Positions 22,001 to 37,000 of a DNA stretch of 64,000 nt are shown here, piece after piece. The number at the start of each line of letters is the position of its first letter. Within the stretch, counting starts at the first letter, position 1. The DNA lies in NCBI GenBank assembly GCA_954871525.1, contig OX940863.1:6672001-6736000 (forward strand). The letters run 5' to 3'. Below the pieces are notes generated by a model that did no database searches, had not been told where the DNA came from, and saw only the letters and a program-made list of their open reading frames with translations. The stretch comes from Parietaria judaica. Its lineage: Eukaryota > Streptophyta > Magnoliopsida > Rosales > Urticaceae. The position numbers and the translations under genes are program-made.

Positions 22001-25000
22001 ATAGCATTTCCTATAGCATTTCTTTATTTTACATTTTTTACAACCTTAAATTTCGAACCAATTGAAAAAATAATGATTTTAAAGCTTATACATTGGAATT
22101 TGAATATAACAAGAGTTCTCATGCAAAAATATGCAAGGATTAAATTGTTGACGGGAAATGCCATAGGAAATGCTATAGCATTTCCTATAGCATTTCTTTA
22201 TTTTACATTTTTTACAACCTTAAATTTCGAACCCATTGAAAAAATAATGATTTTAAAGCTTATAAATTGGAATTTGAATATAACAAGAGTTCTCATGCAA
22301 AAATATGCAGGGATTAAATTGTTGACGAGAAATGCCATAGGAAATACTAGCATTTCCTATAGCATTTCTTTATTTTACATTGTTTACGACCTAAAATTTC
22401 AAACCAATTGAAAAAAAAATGATTATAGGGCTTATACATTGGAATTTGAATATATCAAGAGTTCTCATGCAAAAATATGCAAGGATTAAATTGTTGACGC
22501 GAAATGCCAGAGGAAATGCTAGCATTTCCTATAGCATTTCTTTATTTTACATTTTTTACAACCTTAAATTTCAAACCAATTGAAAAAATAATTATTTTAG
22601 GGCTTATACATTGGAATTTGAATATAACAAGAGTTCTCATGCAAAAATATGCAAGGATTAAATTGTTGACGAGAAACGCCATAGGAAATGCTATAGAATT
22701 TTTTATTTTACATTTTTTACAACCTTAAATTTTGAACCAATTGAAAAAATAATTATTTTAGGGCTTATACATTGGAATTGGAATATAACAAGAGTTCTCA
22801 TGCAAAAATATGCAAGGATTAAAATGTTGACGAGAAATGCCATAGGAAATACTATAGCATTTCCTATAGCATTTCTTTATTTTACATTTTTTACAACCTT
22901 AAATTTCGAACCAATTGAAAAAATAATGATTTTAGGGCTTATACATTGGAATTTTAATATTACAAGCGTTCTCATGCAAAAATATGCAAGGATTAAATTG
23001 TTGACGTTAAATTCCATAGGAAATGCTATAGCATTTCCTATAGCATTTCTTTATTTTACATTGTTTACGACCTAAAAGTCGAACCAATTGAAAAAATAAT
23101 TATTTTAGGGCTTATACATTGGAATTGGAATATAACAAGAGTTCTCATGCAAAAATATGCAAGGATTAAATTGTTGACGAGAAATGCCATAGGAAATGCT
23201 AGCATTTCCTATAACATTTCTTTATTTTACATTGTTTACGACCTAAAAGTCGAACCAATTGAAAAAATAATGATTTTAGGGCTTATACATTGGAATTTGA
23301 ATATAACAAGAGTTCTCATACCAAAATATGCAAGGATTAAATTGTTGACGAGAAATCCCATAGGAAATGCTATAGCATTTCCAATAGCATTTCTTTATTT
23401 TACATTTTTTACAACCTTAAATTTCGAACCAATTGAAAAAATAATGATTTTAAAGCTTATACATTGGAATTTGAATATAACAAGAGTTCTCATGCAAAAA
23501 TATGCAAGGATTAAATTGTTGACGGGAAATGCCAGCATTTCCTATGGCATTTCTTTATTTTACATTTTTTACAACCTTAAATTTCGAACCAATTGAAAAA
23601 ATAATGATTTTAAAGCTTATAAATTGGAATTTGAATATAACAAGAGTTCTCATGCAAAAATATGCAAGGATTAAATTGTTGACGAGAAATGCCATAGGAA
23701 ATACTAGCATTTCCTATAGCATTTCTTTATTTTACATTGTTTACGACCTAAAATTTCAAACCAATTGAAAAAAAAATGATTATAGGGCTTATACATTGGA
23801 ATTTGAATATAACAAGAGTTCTCATGCAAAAATATGCAAGGATTAAATTGTTGACGAGAAATGCCATACGAAATGCTATAGCATTTCCTATAGCATTTCT
23901 TTATTTTACATTTTTTACAACCTTAAATTTCAAACCAATTGAAAAAATAATGATTTTAGGGCTTATACATTGGAATTTGAATATAACAAGAGTTCTCATG
24001 CAAAAATATGCAAGGATTAAATTGTTGACGAGAAATGCCATAGGAAATGCTATAGCATTTCCTATAGCATTTCTTTATTTTACATTTTTTACAACCTTAA
24101 ATTTCGAACCAATTGAAAAAATAATGATTTTAAAGCTTATAAATTGGAATTTGAATATAACAAGAGTTCTCATGCAAAAATATGCAAGGATTAAATTGTT
24201 GACGAGAAATGCCATAGGAAATACTAGCATTTCCTATAGCATTTCTTTATTTTACATTGTTTACGACCTAAAATTTCAAACCAATTGAAAAAAAAATGAT
24301 TATAGGGCTTATACATTGGAATTTGAATATAACAAGAGTTCTCATGCAAAAATATGCAAGGATTAAATTGTTGACGCGAAATGCCAGAGGAAATGCTATA
24401 GCATTTCCTATAGCATTTCTTTATTTTACATTTTTTACAACCTTAAATTTCAAACCAATTGAAAAAATAATGATTTTAGGGCTTATACATTGGAATTTGA
24501 ATATAACAAGAGTTCTCATGCAAAAATATGCAAGGATTAAATTGTTGACGAGAAACGCCATAGGAAATGCTATAGAATTTCTTTATTTTACATTTTTTAC
24601 AACCTTAAATTTTGAACCAATTGAAAAAATAATTATTTTAGGGCTTATACATTGGAATTGGAATATAACAAGAGTTCTCATGCAAAAATATGCAAGGATT
24701 AAAATGTTGACGAGAAATGCCATAGGAAATGCTATATCATTTCCTATAGCATTTCTTTATTTTACATTTTTTACAACCTTAAATTTCGAACCAATTGAAA
24801 AAATAATGATTTTAGGGCTTATACATTGGAATTTTAATATTACAAGCGTTCTCATGCAAAAATATGCAAGGATTAAATTGTTGACGTTAAATTCCATAGG
24901 AAATGCTATAGCATTTCCTATAGCATTTCTTTATTTTACATTGTTTACGACCTAAAAGTCGAACCAATTGAAAAAATAATTATTTTAGGGCTTATACATT

Positions 25001-28000
25001 GGAATTGGAATATAACAAGAGTTCTCATGCAAAAATATACAAGGATTAAATTGTTGACGAGAAATGCCATAGGAAATGCTAGCATTTCCTATAACATTTC
25101 TTTATTTTACATTGTTTACGACCTAAAAGTCGAACCAATTGAAAAAATAATGATTTTAGGGCTTATACATTGGAATTTGAATATAACAAGAGTTCTCATA
25201 CCAAAATATGCAAGGATTAAATTGTTGACGAGAAATCCCATAGGAAATGCTATAGCATTTCCTATAGCATTTCTTTATTTTACATTTTTTACAACCTTAA
25301 ATTTCGAACCAATTGAAAAAATAATGATTTTAAAGCTTATACATTGGAATTTGAATATAACAAGAGTTCTCATGCAAAAATATGCAAGGATTAAATTGTT
25401 GACGGGAAATGCCATAGGAAATGCTATAGCATTTCCTATAGCATTTCTTTATTTTACATTTTTTACAACCTTAAATTTCGAACCCATTGAAAAAATAATG
25501 ATTTTAAAGCTTATAAATTGGAATTTGAATATAACAAGAGTTCTCATGCAAAAATATGCAGGGATTAAATTGTTGACGAGAAATGCCATAGGAAATACTA
25601 GCATTTCCTATAGCATTTCTTTATTTTACATTGTTTACGACCTAAAATTTCAAACCAATTGAAAAAAAAATGATTATAGGGCTTATACATTGGAATTTGA
25701 ATATATCAAGAGTTCTCATGCAAAAATATGCAAGGATTAAATTGTTGACGCGAAATGCCAGAGGAAATGCTAGCATTTCCTATAGCATTTCTTTATTTTA
25801 CATTTTTTACAACCTTAAATTTCAAACCAATTGAAAAAATAATTATTTTAGGGCTTATACATTGGAATTTGAATATAACAAGAGTTCTCATGCAAAAATA
25901 TGCAAGGATTAAATTGTTGACGAGAAACGCCATAGGAAATGCTATAGAATTTTTTATTTTACATTTTTTACAACCTTAAATTTTGAACCAATTGAAAAAA
26001 TAATTATTTTAGGGCTTATACATTGGAATTGGAATATAACAAGAGTTCTCATGCAAAAATATGCAAGGATTAAAATGTTGACGAGAAATGCCATAGGAAA
26101 TACTATAGCATTTCCTATAGCATTTCTTTATTTTACATTTTTTACAACCTTAAATTTCGAACCAATTGAAAAAATAATGATTTTAGGGCTTATACATTGG
26201 AATTTTAATATTACAAGCGTTCTCATGCAAAAATATGCAAGGATTAAATTGTTGACGTTAAATTCCATAGGAAATGCTATAGCATTTCCTATAGCATTTC
26301 TTTATTTTACATTGTTTACGACCTAAAAGTCGAACCAATTGAAAAAATAATTATTTTAGGGCTTATACATTGGAATTGGAATATAACAAGAGTTCTCATG
26401 CAAAAATATGCAAGGATTAAATTGTTGACGAGAAATGCCATAGGAAATGCTAGCATTTCCTATAACATTTCTTTATTTTACATTGTTTACGACCTAAAAG
26501 TCGAACCAATTGAAAAAATAATGATTTTAGGGCTTATACATTGGAATTTGAATATAACAAGAGTTCTCATACCAAAATATGCAAGGATTAAATTGTTGAC
26601 GAGAAATCCCATAGGAAATGCTATAGCATTTCCTATAGCATTTCTTTATTTTACATTTTTTACAACCTTAAATTTCGAACCAATTGAAAAAATAATGATT
26701 TTAAAGCTTATACATTGGAATTTGAATATAACAAGAGTTCTCATGCAAAAATATGCAAGGATTAAATTGTTGACGGGAAATGCCATAGGAAATGCTATAG
26801 CATTTCCTATAGCATTTCTTTATTTTACATTTTTTACAACCTTAAATTTCGAACCAATTGAAAAAATAATGATTTTAAAGCTTATAAATTGGAATTTGAA
26901 TATAACAAGAGTTCTCATGCAAAAATATGCAAGGATTAAATTGTTGACGAGAAATGCCATAGGAAATACTAGCATTTCCTATAGCATTTCTTTATTTTAC
27001 ATTGTTTACGACCTAAAATTTCAAACCAATTGAAAAAAAAATGATTATAGGGCTTATACATTGGAATTTGAATATAACAAGAGTTCTCATGCAAAAATAT
27101 GCAAGGATTAAATTGTTGACGCGAAATGCCATAGGAAATGCTATAGCATTTCCTATAGCATTTCTTTATTTTACATTTTTTACAACCTTAAATTTCAAAC
27201 CAATTGAAAAAATAATGATTTTAGGGCTTATACATTGGAATTTGAATATAACAAGAGTTCTCATGCAAAAATATGCAAGGATTAAATTGTTGACGAGAAA
27301 CGCCATAGGAAATGCTATAGAATTTCTTTATTTTACATTTTTTACAACCTTAAATTTCGAACCAATTGAAAAAATAATTATTTTAGAGCTTATACATTGG
27401 AATTGGAATATAACAAGAGTTCTCATGCAAAAATATGCAAGGATTAAAATGTTGACGAGAAATGCCATAGGAAATGCTATAGCATTTCCTATAGCATTTC
27501 TTTATTTTACATTTTTTACAACCTTAAATTTCGAACCAATTGAAAAAATAATGATTTTAGGGCTTATACATTGAAATTTTAATATTACAAGCGTTCTCAT
27601 GCAAAAATATGCAAGGATTAAATTGTTGACGTTAAATTCCATAGGAAATGCTATAGCATTTCTTTATTTTACATTGTTTACGACCTAAAAGTCGAACCAA
27701 CTGAAAAAATAATTATTTTAGGGCTTATACATTGGAATTGGAATATAACAAGAGTTCTCATGCAAAAATATGCAAGGATTAAATTGTTGACGAGAAATGC
27801 CATAGGAAATGCTAGCATTTCCTATAACATTTCTTTATTTTACATTGTTTACGACCTAAAAGTCGAACCAATTGAAAAAATAATGATTTTAGGGCTTATA
27901 CATTGGAATTTGAATATAACAAGAGTTCTCATAACAAAATATGCAAGGATTAAATTGTTGACGAGAAATCCCATAGGAAATGCTATAGCATTTCCTATAG

Positions 28001-31000
28001 CATTTCTTTATTTTACATTTTTTACAACCTTAAATTTCGAACCAATTGAAAAAATAATGATTTTAAAGCTTATACATTGGAATTTGAATATAACAAGAGT
28101 TCTCATGCAAAAATATGCAAGGATTAAATTGTTGACGGGAAATGCCATAGGAAATGCTATAGCATTTCCTATAGCATTTCTTTATTTTACATTTTTTACA
28201 ACCTTAAATTTCGAACCAATTGAAAAAATAATGATTTTAAAGCTTATAAATTGGAATTTGAATATAACAAGAGTTCTCATGCAAAAATATGCAAGGATTA
28301 AATTGTTGACGAGAAATGCCATAGGAAATACTAGGATTTCCTATAGCATTTCTTTATTTTACATTGTTTACGACCTAAAATTTCAAACCAATTGAAAAAA
28401 AAATGATTATAGGGCTTATACATTGGAATTTGAATATAACAAGAGTTCTCATGCAAAAATATGCAAGGATTAAATTGTTGACGAGAAATGCCATACGAAA
28501 TGCTATAGCATTTCCTATAGCATTTCTTTATTTTACATTTTTTACAACCTTAAATTTCAAACTAATTGAAAAAATAATGATTTTAGGGCTTATACATTGG
28601 AATTTGAATATAACAAGAGTTCTCATGCAAAAATATGCAAGGATTAAATTGTTGACGAGAAATGCCATAGGAAATGCTATAGCATTTCCTATAGCATTTC
28701 TTTATTTTACATTTTTTACAACCTTAAATTTCGAACCAATTGAAAAAATAATGATTTTAAAGCTTATAAATTGGAATTTGAATATAACAAGAGTTCTCAT
28801 GCAAAAATATGCAAGGATTAAATTGTTGACGAGAAATGCCATAGGAAATACTAGCATTTCCTATAGCATTTCTTTATTTTACATTGTTTACGACCTAAAA
28901 TTTCAAACCAATTGAAAAAAAAATGATTATAGGGCATATACATTGGAATTTGAATATAACAAGAGTTCTCATGCAAAAATATGCAAGGATTAAATTGTTG
29001 ACGCGAAATGCCATAGGAAATGCTATAGCATTTCCTATAGCATTTCTTTATTTTACATTTTTTACAACCATAAATTTCAAACCAATTGAAAAAATAATTG
29101 TTTTAGGGCTTATACATTGGAATTTGAATATAACAAGAGTTCTCATGCAAAAATATGCAAGGATTAAATTGTTGACGAGAAACGCCATAGGAAATGCTAT
29201 AGAATTTCTTTATTTTACATTTTTTACAACCTTAAATTTCGAACCAATTGAAAAAATAATTATTTTAGGGCTTATACATTGGAATTGGAATATAACAAGA
29301 GTTCTCATGCAAAAATATGCAAGGATTAAAATGTTGACGAGAAATGCCATAGGAAATGCTATAGCATTTCCTATAGCATTTCTTTATTTTACATTTTTTA
29401 CAACCTTAAATTTCGAACCAATTGAAAAAATAATGATTTTAGGGCTTATACATTGGAATTTTAATATTAAAAGCGTTCTCATGCAAAAATATGCAAGGAT
29501 TAAATTGTTGACGTTAAATTCCATAGGAAATGCTATAGCATTTCCTATAGCATTTCTTTATTTTACATTGTTTACGACCTAAAAGTCGAACCAATTGAAA
29601 AAATAATTATTTTAGGGCTTATACATTGGAATTGGAATATAACAAGAGTTCTCATGCAAAAATATGCAAGGATTAAATTGTTGACGAGAAATGCCATAGG
29701 AAATGCTAGCATTTCCTATAACATTTCTTTATTTTACATTGTTTACGACCTAAAAGTCGAACCAATTGAAAAAATAATGATTTTAGGGCTTATACATTGG
29801 AATTTGAATATAACAAGAGTTCTCATACCAAAATATGCAAGGATTAAATTGTTGACGAGAAATCCCATAGGAAATGCTATAGCATTTCCTATAGCATTTC
29901 TTTATTTTACATTTTTTACAACCTTAAATTTCGAACCAATTGAAAAAATAATGATTTTAAAGCTTATACATTGGAATTTGAATATAACAAGAGTTCTCAT
30001 GCAAAAATATGCAAGGATTAAATTGTTGACGGGAAATGCCATAGGAAATGCTATAGCATTTCCTATAGCATTTCTTTATTTTACATTTTTTACAACCTTA
30101 AATTTCGAACCAATTGAAAAAATAATGATTTTAAAGCTTATAAATTGGAATTTGAATATAACAAGAGTTCTCATGCAAAAATATGCAAGGATTAAATTGT
30201 TGACGAGAAATGCCATAGGAAATACTAGCATTTCCTATAGCATTTCTTTATTTTACATTGTTTACGACCTAAAATTTCAAACCAATTGAAAAAAAAATGA
30301 TTATAGGGCTTATACATTGGAATTTGAATATAACAAGAGTTCTCATGCAAAAATATGCAAGGATTAAATTGTTGACGTGAAATGCCATAGGAAATGCTAT
30401 AGCATTTCCTATAGCATTTCTTTATTTTACATTTTTTACAACCTTAAATTTCAAACCAATTGAAAAAATAATGATTTTAGGGCTTATGCATTGGAATTTG
30501 AATATAACAAGAGTTCTCATGCAAAAATATGCAAGGATTAAATTGTTGACGAGAAACGCCATAGGAAATGCTATAGAATTTCTTTATTTTACATTTTTTA
30601 CAACCTTAAATTTCGAACCAATTGAAAAAATAATTATTTTAGGGCTTATACATTGGAATTGGAATATAACAAGAGTTCTCATGCAAAAATATGCAAGGAT
30701 TAAAATGTTGACGAGAAATGCCATAGCATTTCCTATAGCATTTCTTTATTTTACATTTTTTACAACCTTAAATTTCGAACCAATTGAAAAAATAATGATT
30801 TTAGGGCTTATACATTGGAATTTTAATATTATAAGCGTTCTCATGCAAAAATATGCAAGGATTAAATTGTTGACGTTAAATTCCATAGGAAATGCTATAG
30901 CATTTCCTATAGCATTTCTTTATTTTACATTGTTTACGACCTAAAAGTCGAACCAATTTAAAAAATAATTATTTTAGGGCTTATACATTGGAATTGGAAT

Positions 31001-31015
31001 ATAACAAGAGTTCTC
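19029..31015 (+). repeat. 8-monomer higher-order repeat, about 1.37 kb
   Basis: Eight monomer types recur in fixed order. Copies starting at the same monomer type lie at 19029, 20405, 21776, 23147, 25027, 26398, 27760 and 29654. Spacings are 1376, 1371, 1371, 1880, 1371, 1362 and 1894 bp, and the copy at 29654 runs 1362 bp to 31015. The two long spacings contain three extra monomers. Markers of the order are CATACCAAAATATGC, GTTGACGGGAAATG, the AATACTAGCATTTCC variant, a 12-bp-short monomer (GCTATAGAATTTC), ATTAAAATGTTGACG and GTTGACGTTAAATT. A larger copy offset of 3251 bp links 21776-23146 with 25027-26397. Confidence 0.88.
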
Positions 31016-34000
31016 ATGCAAAAATATGCAAGGATTAAATTGTTGACGAGAAATGCCATAGGAAATGCTATCATTTCCTATAACATTTCTTTATTTTACA
31101 TTGTTTACGACCTAAAAGTCGAACCAATTGAAAAAATAATGATTTTAGGGCTTATACATTGGAATTTGAATATAACAAGAGTTCTCATACCAAAATATGC
31201 AAGGATTAAATTGTTGACGAGAAATCCCATAGGAAATGCTATAGCATTTCCTATAGCATTTCTTTATTTTACATTTTTTACAACCTTAAATTTCGAACCA
31301 ATTGAAAAAATAATGATTTTAAAGCTTATACATTGGAATTTGAATATAACAAGAGTTCTCATGCAAAAATATGCAAGGATTAAATTGTTGACGGGAAATG
31401 CCATAGGAAATGCTATAGCATTTCCTATAGCATTTCTTTATTTTACATTTTTTACAACCTTAAATTTCGAACCAATTGAAAAAATAATGATTTTAAAGCT
31501 TATAAATTGGAATTTGAATATAACAAGAGTTCTCATGCAAAAATATGCAAGGATTAAATTTTTGACGAGAAATGCCATAGGAAATACTAGCATTTCCTAT
31601 AGCATTTCTTTATTTTACATTGTTTACGACCTAAAATTTCAAACCAATTGAAAAAAAAATGATTATAGGGCTTATACATTGGAATTTGAATATAACAAGA
31701 GTTCTCATGCAAAAATATGCAAGGATTAAATTGTTGACGAGAAATGCCATACGAAATGCTATAGCATTTCCTATAGCATTTCTTTATTTTACATTTTTTA
31801 CAACCTTAAATTTCAAACTAATTGAAAAAATAATGATTTTAGGGCTTATACATTGGAATTTGAATATAACAAGAGTTCTCATGCAAAAATATGCAAGGAT
31901 TAAATTGTTGACGAGAAATGCCATAGGAAATGCTATAGCATTTCCTATAGCATTTCTTTATTTTACATTGTTTACGACCTAAAATTTCAAACCAATTGAA
32001 TAAAAATGATTATAGGGCTTATACATTGGAATTTGAATATAACAAGAGTTCTCATGCAAAAATATGCAAGGATTAAATTGTTGACGAGAAATGCCATACG
32101 AAATGCTAGCATTTCCTATAACATTTCTTTATTTTACATTTTTTACGACCTAAAAGTCGAACCAATTGAAAAAATAATGCTTTTAGGGCTTATACATTGG
32201 AATTTGAATATAACAAGAGTTCTCATACCAAAATATGCAAGGATTAAATTGTTGACGAGAAATCCCATAGGAAATGCTATAGCATTTCCTATAGCATTTC
32301 TTTATTTTACATTTTTTACAACCTTAAATTTCGAACCAATTGAAAAAATAATGATTTTAAAGCTTATACATTGGAATTGGAATATAACAAGAGTTCTCAT
32401 GCAAAAATATGCAAGGATTAAATTGTTGACGGGAAATGCCATAGGAAATGCTATAGCATTTCCTATAGCATTTCTTTATTTTACATTTTTTACAACCTTA
32501 AATTTCGAACCAATTGAAAAAATAATGATTTTAAAGCTTATAAATTGGAATTTGAATATAACAAGAGTTCTCATGCAAAAATATGCAAGGATTAAATTTT
32601 TGACGAGAAATGCCATAGGAAATACTAGCATTTCCTATAGCATTTCTTTATTTTACATTGTTTACGACCTAAAATTTCAAACCAATTGAAAAAAAAATGA
32701 TTATAGGGCTTATACATTGGAATTTGAATATAACAAGAGTTCTCATGCAAAAATATGCAAGGATTAAATTGTTGACGAGAAATGCCATACGAAATGCTAT
32801 AGCATTTCCTATAGCATTTCTTTATTTTACATTTTTTACAACCTTAAATTTCAAACTAATTGAAAAAATAATGATTTTAGGGCTTATACATTGGAATTTG
32901 AATATAACAAGAGTTCTCATGCAAAAATATGCAAGGATTAAATTGTTGACGAGAAATGCCATAGGAAATGCTATAGCATTTCCTATAGCATTTCTTTATT
33001 TTACATTTTTTACAACCTTAAATTTCGAACCAATTGAAAAAATAATGATTTTAAAGCTTATAAATTGGTATTTGAATATAACAAGAGTTCTCATGCAAAA
33101 ATATGCAAGGATTAAATTGTTGACGAGAAATGCCATAGGAAATACTAGCATTTCCTATAGCATTTCTTTATTTTACATTGTTTACGACCTAAAATTTCAA
33201 ACCAATTGAAAAAAAAATGATTATAGGGCTTATACATTGTAATTTGAATATAACAAGAGTTCTCATGCAAAAATATGCAAGGATTAAATTGTTGACGCGA
33301 AATGCCATAGGAAATGCTATAGCATTTCCTATAGCATTTCTTTATTTTACATTTTTTACAACCTTAAATTTCAAACCAATTGAAAAAAAAATGATTTTAG
33401 GGCTTATACATTGGAATTTGAATATAACAAGAGTTCTTATGCAAAAATATGCAAGGATTAAATTGTTGACGAGAAATGCCATAGGAAATACTAGCATTTC
33501 CTATAGCATTTCTTTATTTTACATTGTTTACGACCTAAAATTTCAAACCAATTGAAAAAAAATGATTATAGGGCTTATACATTGGAATTTGAATATAACA
33601 AGAGTTCTCATGCAAAAATATGCATGGATTAAATTGTTGACGAGAAATGCCATAGCATTTCCTATAGCATTTCTTTATTTTACATTTTTTACAACCTTAA
33701 ATTTCAAACCAATTGAAAAAATAATTGTTTTAGGGCTTATACATTGGAATTTGAATATAACAAGAGTTCTCATGCAAAAATATGCAAGGATTAAATTGTT
33801 GACGAGAAACGCCATAGGAAATGCTATAGAATTTCTTTATTTTACATTTTTTACAACCTTAAATTTCGAACCAATTGAAAAAATAATTATTTTAGGGCTT
33901 ATACATTGGAATTGGAATATAACAAGAGTTCTCATGCAAAAATATGCAAGGATTAAAATGTTGACGAGAAATGCCATAGGAAATGCTATAGCATTTCCTA

Positions 34001-37000
34001 TAGCATTTCTTTATTTTACATTTTTTACAACCTTAAATTTCGAACCAATTGAAAAAATAATGATTTTAGGGCTTATACATTGGAATTTTAATATTAAAAG
34101 CGTTCTCATGCAAAAATATGCAAGGATTAAATTGTTGACGTTAAATTCCATAGGAAATGCTATAGCATTTCCTATAGCATTTCTTTATTTTACATTGTTT
34201 ACGACCTAAAAGTCGAACCAATTGAAAAAATAATTATTTTAGGGCTTATACATTGGAATTGGAATATAACAAGAGTTCTCATGCAAAAATATGCAAGGAT
34301 TAAATTGTTGACGAGAAATGCCATAGGAAATGCTAGCATTTCCTATAGCATTTCTTTATTTTACATTGTTTACGACCTAAAAGTCGAACCAATTGAAAAA
34401 ATAATGATTTTAGGGCTTATACATTGGAATTTGAATATAACAAGAGTTCTCATACCAAAATATGCAAGGATTAAATTGTTGACGAGAAATCCCATAGGAA
34501 ATGCTATAGCATTTCCTATAGCATTTCTTTATTTTACATTTTTTACAACCTTAAATTTCGAACCAATTGAAAAAATAATGATTTTAAAGCTTATACATTG
34601 GAATTTGAATATAACAAGAGTTCTCATGCAAAAATATGCAAGGATTAAATTGTTGACGGGAAATGCCATAGGAAATGCTATAGCATTTCCTATAGCATTT
34701 CTTTATTTTACATTTTTTACAACCTTAAATTTCGAACCAATTGAAAAAATAATGATTTTAAAGCTTATAAATTGGAATTTGAATATAACAAGAGTTCTCA
34801 TGCAAAAATATGCAAGGATTAAATTGTTGACGAGAAATGCCATAGGAAATACTAGCATTTCCTATAGCATTTCTTTATTTTACATTGTTTACGACCTAAA
34901 ATTTCAAACCAATTGAAAAAAAAATGATTATAGGGCTTATACATTGGAATTTGAATATAACAAGAGTTCTCATGCAAAAATATGCAAGGATTAAATTGTT
35001 GACGTGAAATGCCATAGGAAATGCTATAGCATTTCCTATAGCATTTCTTTATTTTACATTTTTTACAACCTTAAATTTCAAACCAATTGAAAAAATAATG
35101 ATTTTAGGGCTTATGCATTGGAATTTGAATATAACAAGAGTTCTCATGCAAAAATATGCAAGGATTAAATTGTTGACGAGAAACGCCATAGGAAATGCTA
35201 TAGAATTTCTTTATTTTACATTTTTTACAACCTTAAATTTCGAACCAATTGAAAAAATAATTATTTTAGGGCTTATACATTGGAATTGGAATATAACAAG
35301 AGTTCTCATGCAAAAATATGCAAGGATTAAAATGTTGACGAGAAATGCCATAGCATTTCCTATAGCATTTCTTTATTTTACATTTTTTACAACCTTAAAT
35401 TTCGAACCAATTGAAAAAATAATGATTTTAGGGCTTATACATTGGAATTTTAATATTATAAGCGTTCTCATGCAAAAATATGCAAGGATTAAATTGTTGA
35501 CGTTAAATTCCATAGGAAATGCTATAGCATTTCCTATAGCATTTCTTTATTTTACATTGTTTACGACCTAAAAGTCGAACCAATTGAAAAAATAATTATT
35601 TTAGGGCTTATACATTGGAATTGGAATATAACAAGAGTTCTCATGCAAAAATATGCAAGGATTAAATTGTTGACGAGAAATGCCATAGGAAATGCTAGCA
35701 TTTCCTATAACATTTCTTTATTTTACATTGTTTACGACCTAAAAGTCGAACCAATTGAAAAAATAATGATTTTAGGGCTTATACATTGGAATTTGAATAT
35801 AACAAGAGTTCTCATACCAAAATATGCAAGGATTAAATTGTTGACGAGAAATCCCATAGGAAATGCTATAGCATTTCCTATAGCATTTCTTTATTTTACA
35901 TTTTTTACAACCTTAAATTTCGAACCAATTGAAAAAATAATGATTTTAAAGCTTATACATTGGAATTTGAATATAACAAGAGTTCTCATGCAAAAATATG
36001 CAAGGATTAAATTGTTGACGGGAAATGCCATAGGAAATGCTATAGCATTTCCTATAGCATTTCTTTATTTTACATTTTTTACAACCTTAAATTTCGAACC
36101 AATTGAAAAAATAATGATTTTAAAGCTTATAAATTGGAATTTGAATATAACAAGAGTTCTCATGCAAAAATATGCAAGGATTAAATTTTTGACGAGAAAT
36201 GCCATAGGAAATACTAGCATTTCCTATAGCATTTCTTTATTTTACATTGTTTACGACCTAAAATTTCAAACCAATTGAAAAAAAAATGATTATAGGGCTT
36301 ATACATTGGAATTTGAATATAACAAGAGTTCTCATGCAAAAATATGCAAGGATTAAATTGTTGACGAGAAATGCCATACGAAATGCTATAGCATTTCCTA
36401 TAGCATTTCTTTATTTTACATTTTTTACAACCTTAAATTTCAAACTAATTGAAAAAATAATGATTTTAGGGCTTATACATTGGAATTTGAATATAACAAG
36501 AGTTCTCATGCAAAAATATGCAAGGATTAAATTGTTGACGAGAAATGCCATAGGAAATGCTATAGCATTTCCTATAGCATTTCTTTATTTTACATTGTTT
36601 ACGACCTAAAATTTCAAACCAATTGAAAAAAAATGATTATAGGGCTTATACATTGGAATTTGAATATAACAAGAGTTCTCATGCAAAAATATGCAAGGAT
36701 TAAATTGTTGACGAGAAATGCCATACGAAATGCTAGCATTTCCTATAACATTTCTTTATTTTACATTTTTTACGACCTAAAAGTCGAACCAATTGAAAAA
36801 ATAATGCTTTTAGGGCTTATACATTGGAATTTGAATATAACAAGAGTTCTCATACCAAAATATGCAAGGATTAAATTGTTGACGAGAAATCCCATAGGAA
36901 ATGCTATAGCATTTCCTATAGCATTTCTTTATTTTACATTTTTTACAACCTTAAATTTCGAACCAATTGAAAAAATAATGATTTTAAAGCTTATACATTG

